Below, one piece after another: positions 59,992 through 60,812 of a stretch of DNA of 60,812 nucleotides. Below the pieces are notes generated by a model. The model did not search any database and was not told where the DNA came from. It was given only the letters and a program-made list of their open reading frames with translations. The stretch spans positions 1 through 60,812 of the forward strand of contig NZ_NRGS01000027.1 in the NCBI RefSeq assembly GCF_002332425.1, read 5' to 3'. The DNA comes from Brachybacterium alimentarium (lineage in GTDB: Bacteria; Actinomycetota; Actinomycetes; Actinomycetales; Dermabacteraceae). Made by a program: the position numbers and the translations under genes. Position 1 is the stretch's first letter. Every line of letters starts with the position of its first letter.

Positions 59992-60581
59992 TTCCTCCGC
60001 GAGAGGTGACCCGCCAGTCCAGCGCACGCCTGACGCTGGAGCCGCTCGGAGTGCAGCATGCCACTGCCATCCTCGCTGGTCAGGATGACGCCCTGGCGGA
60101 GGAGATCTCGGGCCGACGGTGGGACTCGACGGCGATCACCGAGTTCCTGGACCGTGCCTCCAGATGGCAGGAGGACGGCCCGATCCGGGAGTTCGCTGCG
60201 CTCGCGGCTCCTGCGGCCGCAGATCATGCGGAGCGCGCCTCCGCAGGGGCATCGACCGAGTCGTTGTCGGGCATGACCTTCGTGGGTGGCGGCGGGCTCA
60301 ACCTCCTGGCACCGGGGATCGACCGTGGGCAGGCCGCGATGACCTACTGGGTGACCGCGGCCTGGCGAGGGAAGGGCTGGGGTCGCGAGATTGCGCGGCA
60401 TCTCGTCCACCGCGCCCGCGATGAGCACCGGATCTCGCAGCTGGCGCTCTTCATCGCACCTCACAACGCCGCCTCGCAGGCCGTGGCCCGCGGCCTCGGC
60501 GCGCGCCCCGAGGGTGAGCTCGAGCAGCATCCGGCAGACCCGATGCGCACTGTGCACCGCTGGCTCCTCGACCTGCGCTGA
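59988..60581 (+). CDS. GNAT N-acetyltransferase (RimJ-like)
   Basis: 197 residues. SARLTLEPLGVQHATAIL opens the fold. YWVTAAWRGKGWGREIARHLV is the acetyl-CoA loop, and ALFIAPHNAASQAVARGLGA the characteristic N-x-x-S segment of RimJ/RimL-type GNATs. GTG start overlaps the regulator stop. The acceptor is unknown. Confidence 0.87.
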   Translation: MIPPREVTRQSSARLTLEPLGVQHATAILAGQDDALAEEISGRRWDSTAITEFLDRASRWQEDGPIREFAALAAPAAADHAERASAGASTESLSGMTFVGGGGLNLLAPGIDRGQAAMTYWVTAAWRGKGWGREIARHLVHRARDEHRISQLALFIAPHNAASQAVARGLGARPEGELEQHPADPMRTVHRWLLDLR

Positions 60582-60608
60582 GGGCGTCGCACCCGGGACG
60601 CGTCGTGC

Positions 60609-60704
60609 GCGCTGATCGGGGAGGCGCTGATCGGGAAGACGCTGAACGGGAAGACGCTGAACGGGGAGCAGTACGGGCAGCAGAACGGGCAGCAATACGG
60701 TCAG
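60609..60704 (+). repeat. 15-bp x4 and 12-bp x3 tandem repeats
   Basis: Four units of GCGCTGATCGGGGAG type (60609-60668), then three of CAGTACGGGCAG type (60669-60704). The run is open in one frame (LIGK/LNGK then QYGQ units), but there is no start signal. Confidence 0.85.
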
Positions 60705-60774
60705 GATCGCGCGGCACCGTTCCTCCCCACACGCATGTCATCCACAATGACCACCTTTCCTCCCCAGTAGATGG

Positions 60775-60812
60775 TTATCCACAGGACGCCGTCGGTGGTG
60801 TCATAGCGTCGA
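60775..60812 (+). promoter_or_regulatory. Promoter region cut by the right edge, with a DnaA-box-like sequence
   Basis: TTATCCACA (60775-60783) is identical to the DnaA-box consensus; TCATCCACA at 60738-60746 differs by one base. TAGCGT (60804-60809) then stands 3 bases from the edge, placed like the leaderless -10 boxes elsewhere, so a gene probably begins just outside. Two boxes are too few for an origin. Confidence 0.35.

Noticed and set aside
60738..60783. Replication origin
   Set aside because: Only two DnaA-box-like sites, with no dnaA, dnaN or AT-rich unwinding region in view.

Overview
The window is about 61 kb of high-GC actinobacterial DNA. GC-rich codons, GTG starts, ATGA/GTGA stop-start overlaps, sugar ABC operons without their own ATPase, DUF5926, DUF6320 and Abhydrolase_9 proteins, and many leaderless promoters (TAnnnT 6-8 bases before the start codon) all point to Micrococcales. 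A Brachybacterium-like (Dermabacteraceae) source is my inference, not a database result. I call 54 protein genes. I saw no rRNA, tRNA, CRISPR array or complete insertion sequence.

Layout. 1-5962: a MerR regulator cut at the left edge, possibly by an IS3-like end, then a double GNAT protein, a YVTN beta-propeller protein, SRPBCC, DUF1992, a RIO-type kinase, a double VOC protein and a DoxX-like protein. 6092-9105: a three-gene carbohydrate ABC importer. 9336-11048: a tiny membrane protein and an amidohydrolase. 11152-15108: an ABC-2 transporter with its own histidine kinase and response regulator, forming a four-gene sensing/export cassette. 15192-19582: two BASS-fold transporters flank an ABC exporter. 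Its 533-bp upstream gap holds minisatellites and a nested inverted repeat.

19678-24948: a five-gene co-directional run. It opens with an SPFH protein, a double zinc-ribbon protein and a small membrane protein, a trio resembling Bacillus YdjI-YdjG-YdjH (membrane stress), and continues with a flavoprotein and a small kinase. 24983-38753: mostly housekeeping and metabolic genes: a 6PGDH-like reductase, an EEP-family phosphatase/nuclease, a rhodanese, an Abhydrolase_9 protein, a 2-hydroxyacid dehydrogenase, a BCCT osmolyte transporter, an MTA/SAH nucleosidase, an esterase, a lysoplasmalogenase, argS and YccF.

38757-45938: a flavin reductase, then a translationally coupled trio of HSL-type esterase, HxxxDG acyltransferase-like protein and zinc-ribbon membrane protein DUF6320. 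This trio is the best candidate here for an undescribed enzyme system. A large membrane protein and a uracil/xanthine permease follow. 46083-50286: a siderophore/haem-type iron importer (ATPase, lipoprotein, fused double permease) behind an IdeR/DtxR-like iron box that overlaps a leaderless promoter. 50287-53190: a 43-bp near-palindrome, ornithine cyclodeaminase, a YdjM-like membrane hydrolase, and a fragment resembling the FAD-binding motif of a lactate/glycolate oxidase. 53191-60581: glutaminase, GNAT, DUF5926 with a glycosyltransferase, a phosphatase-fold membrane protein, and a GntR-GNAT pair. The right edge carries short tandem repeats and an apparent promoter whose gene lies outside the window.

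Two features run through the whole region: leaderless transcription, and short in-frame or intergenic tandem repeats (7, 9, 12, 15, 18, 21, 24 and 29 bp).
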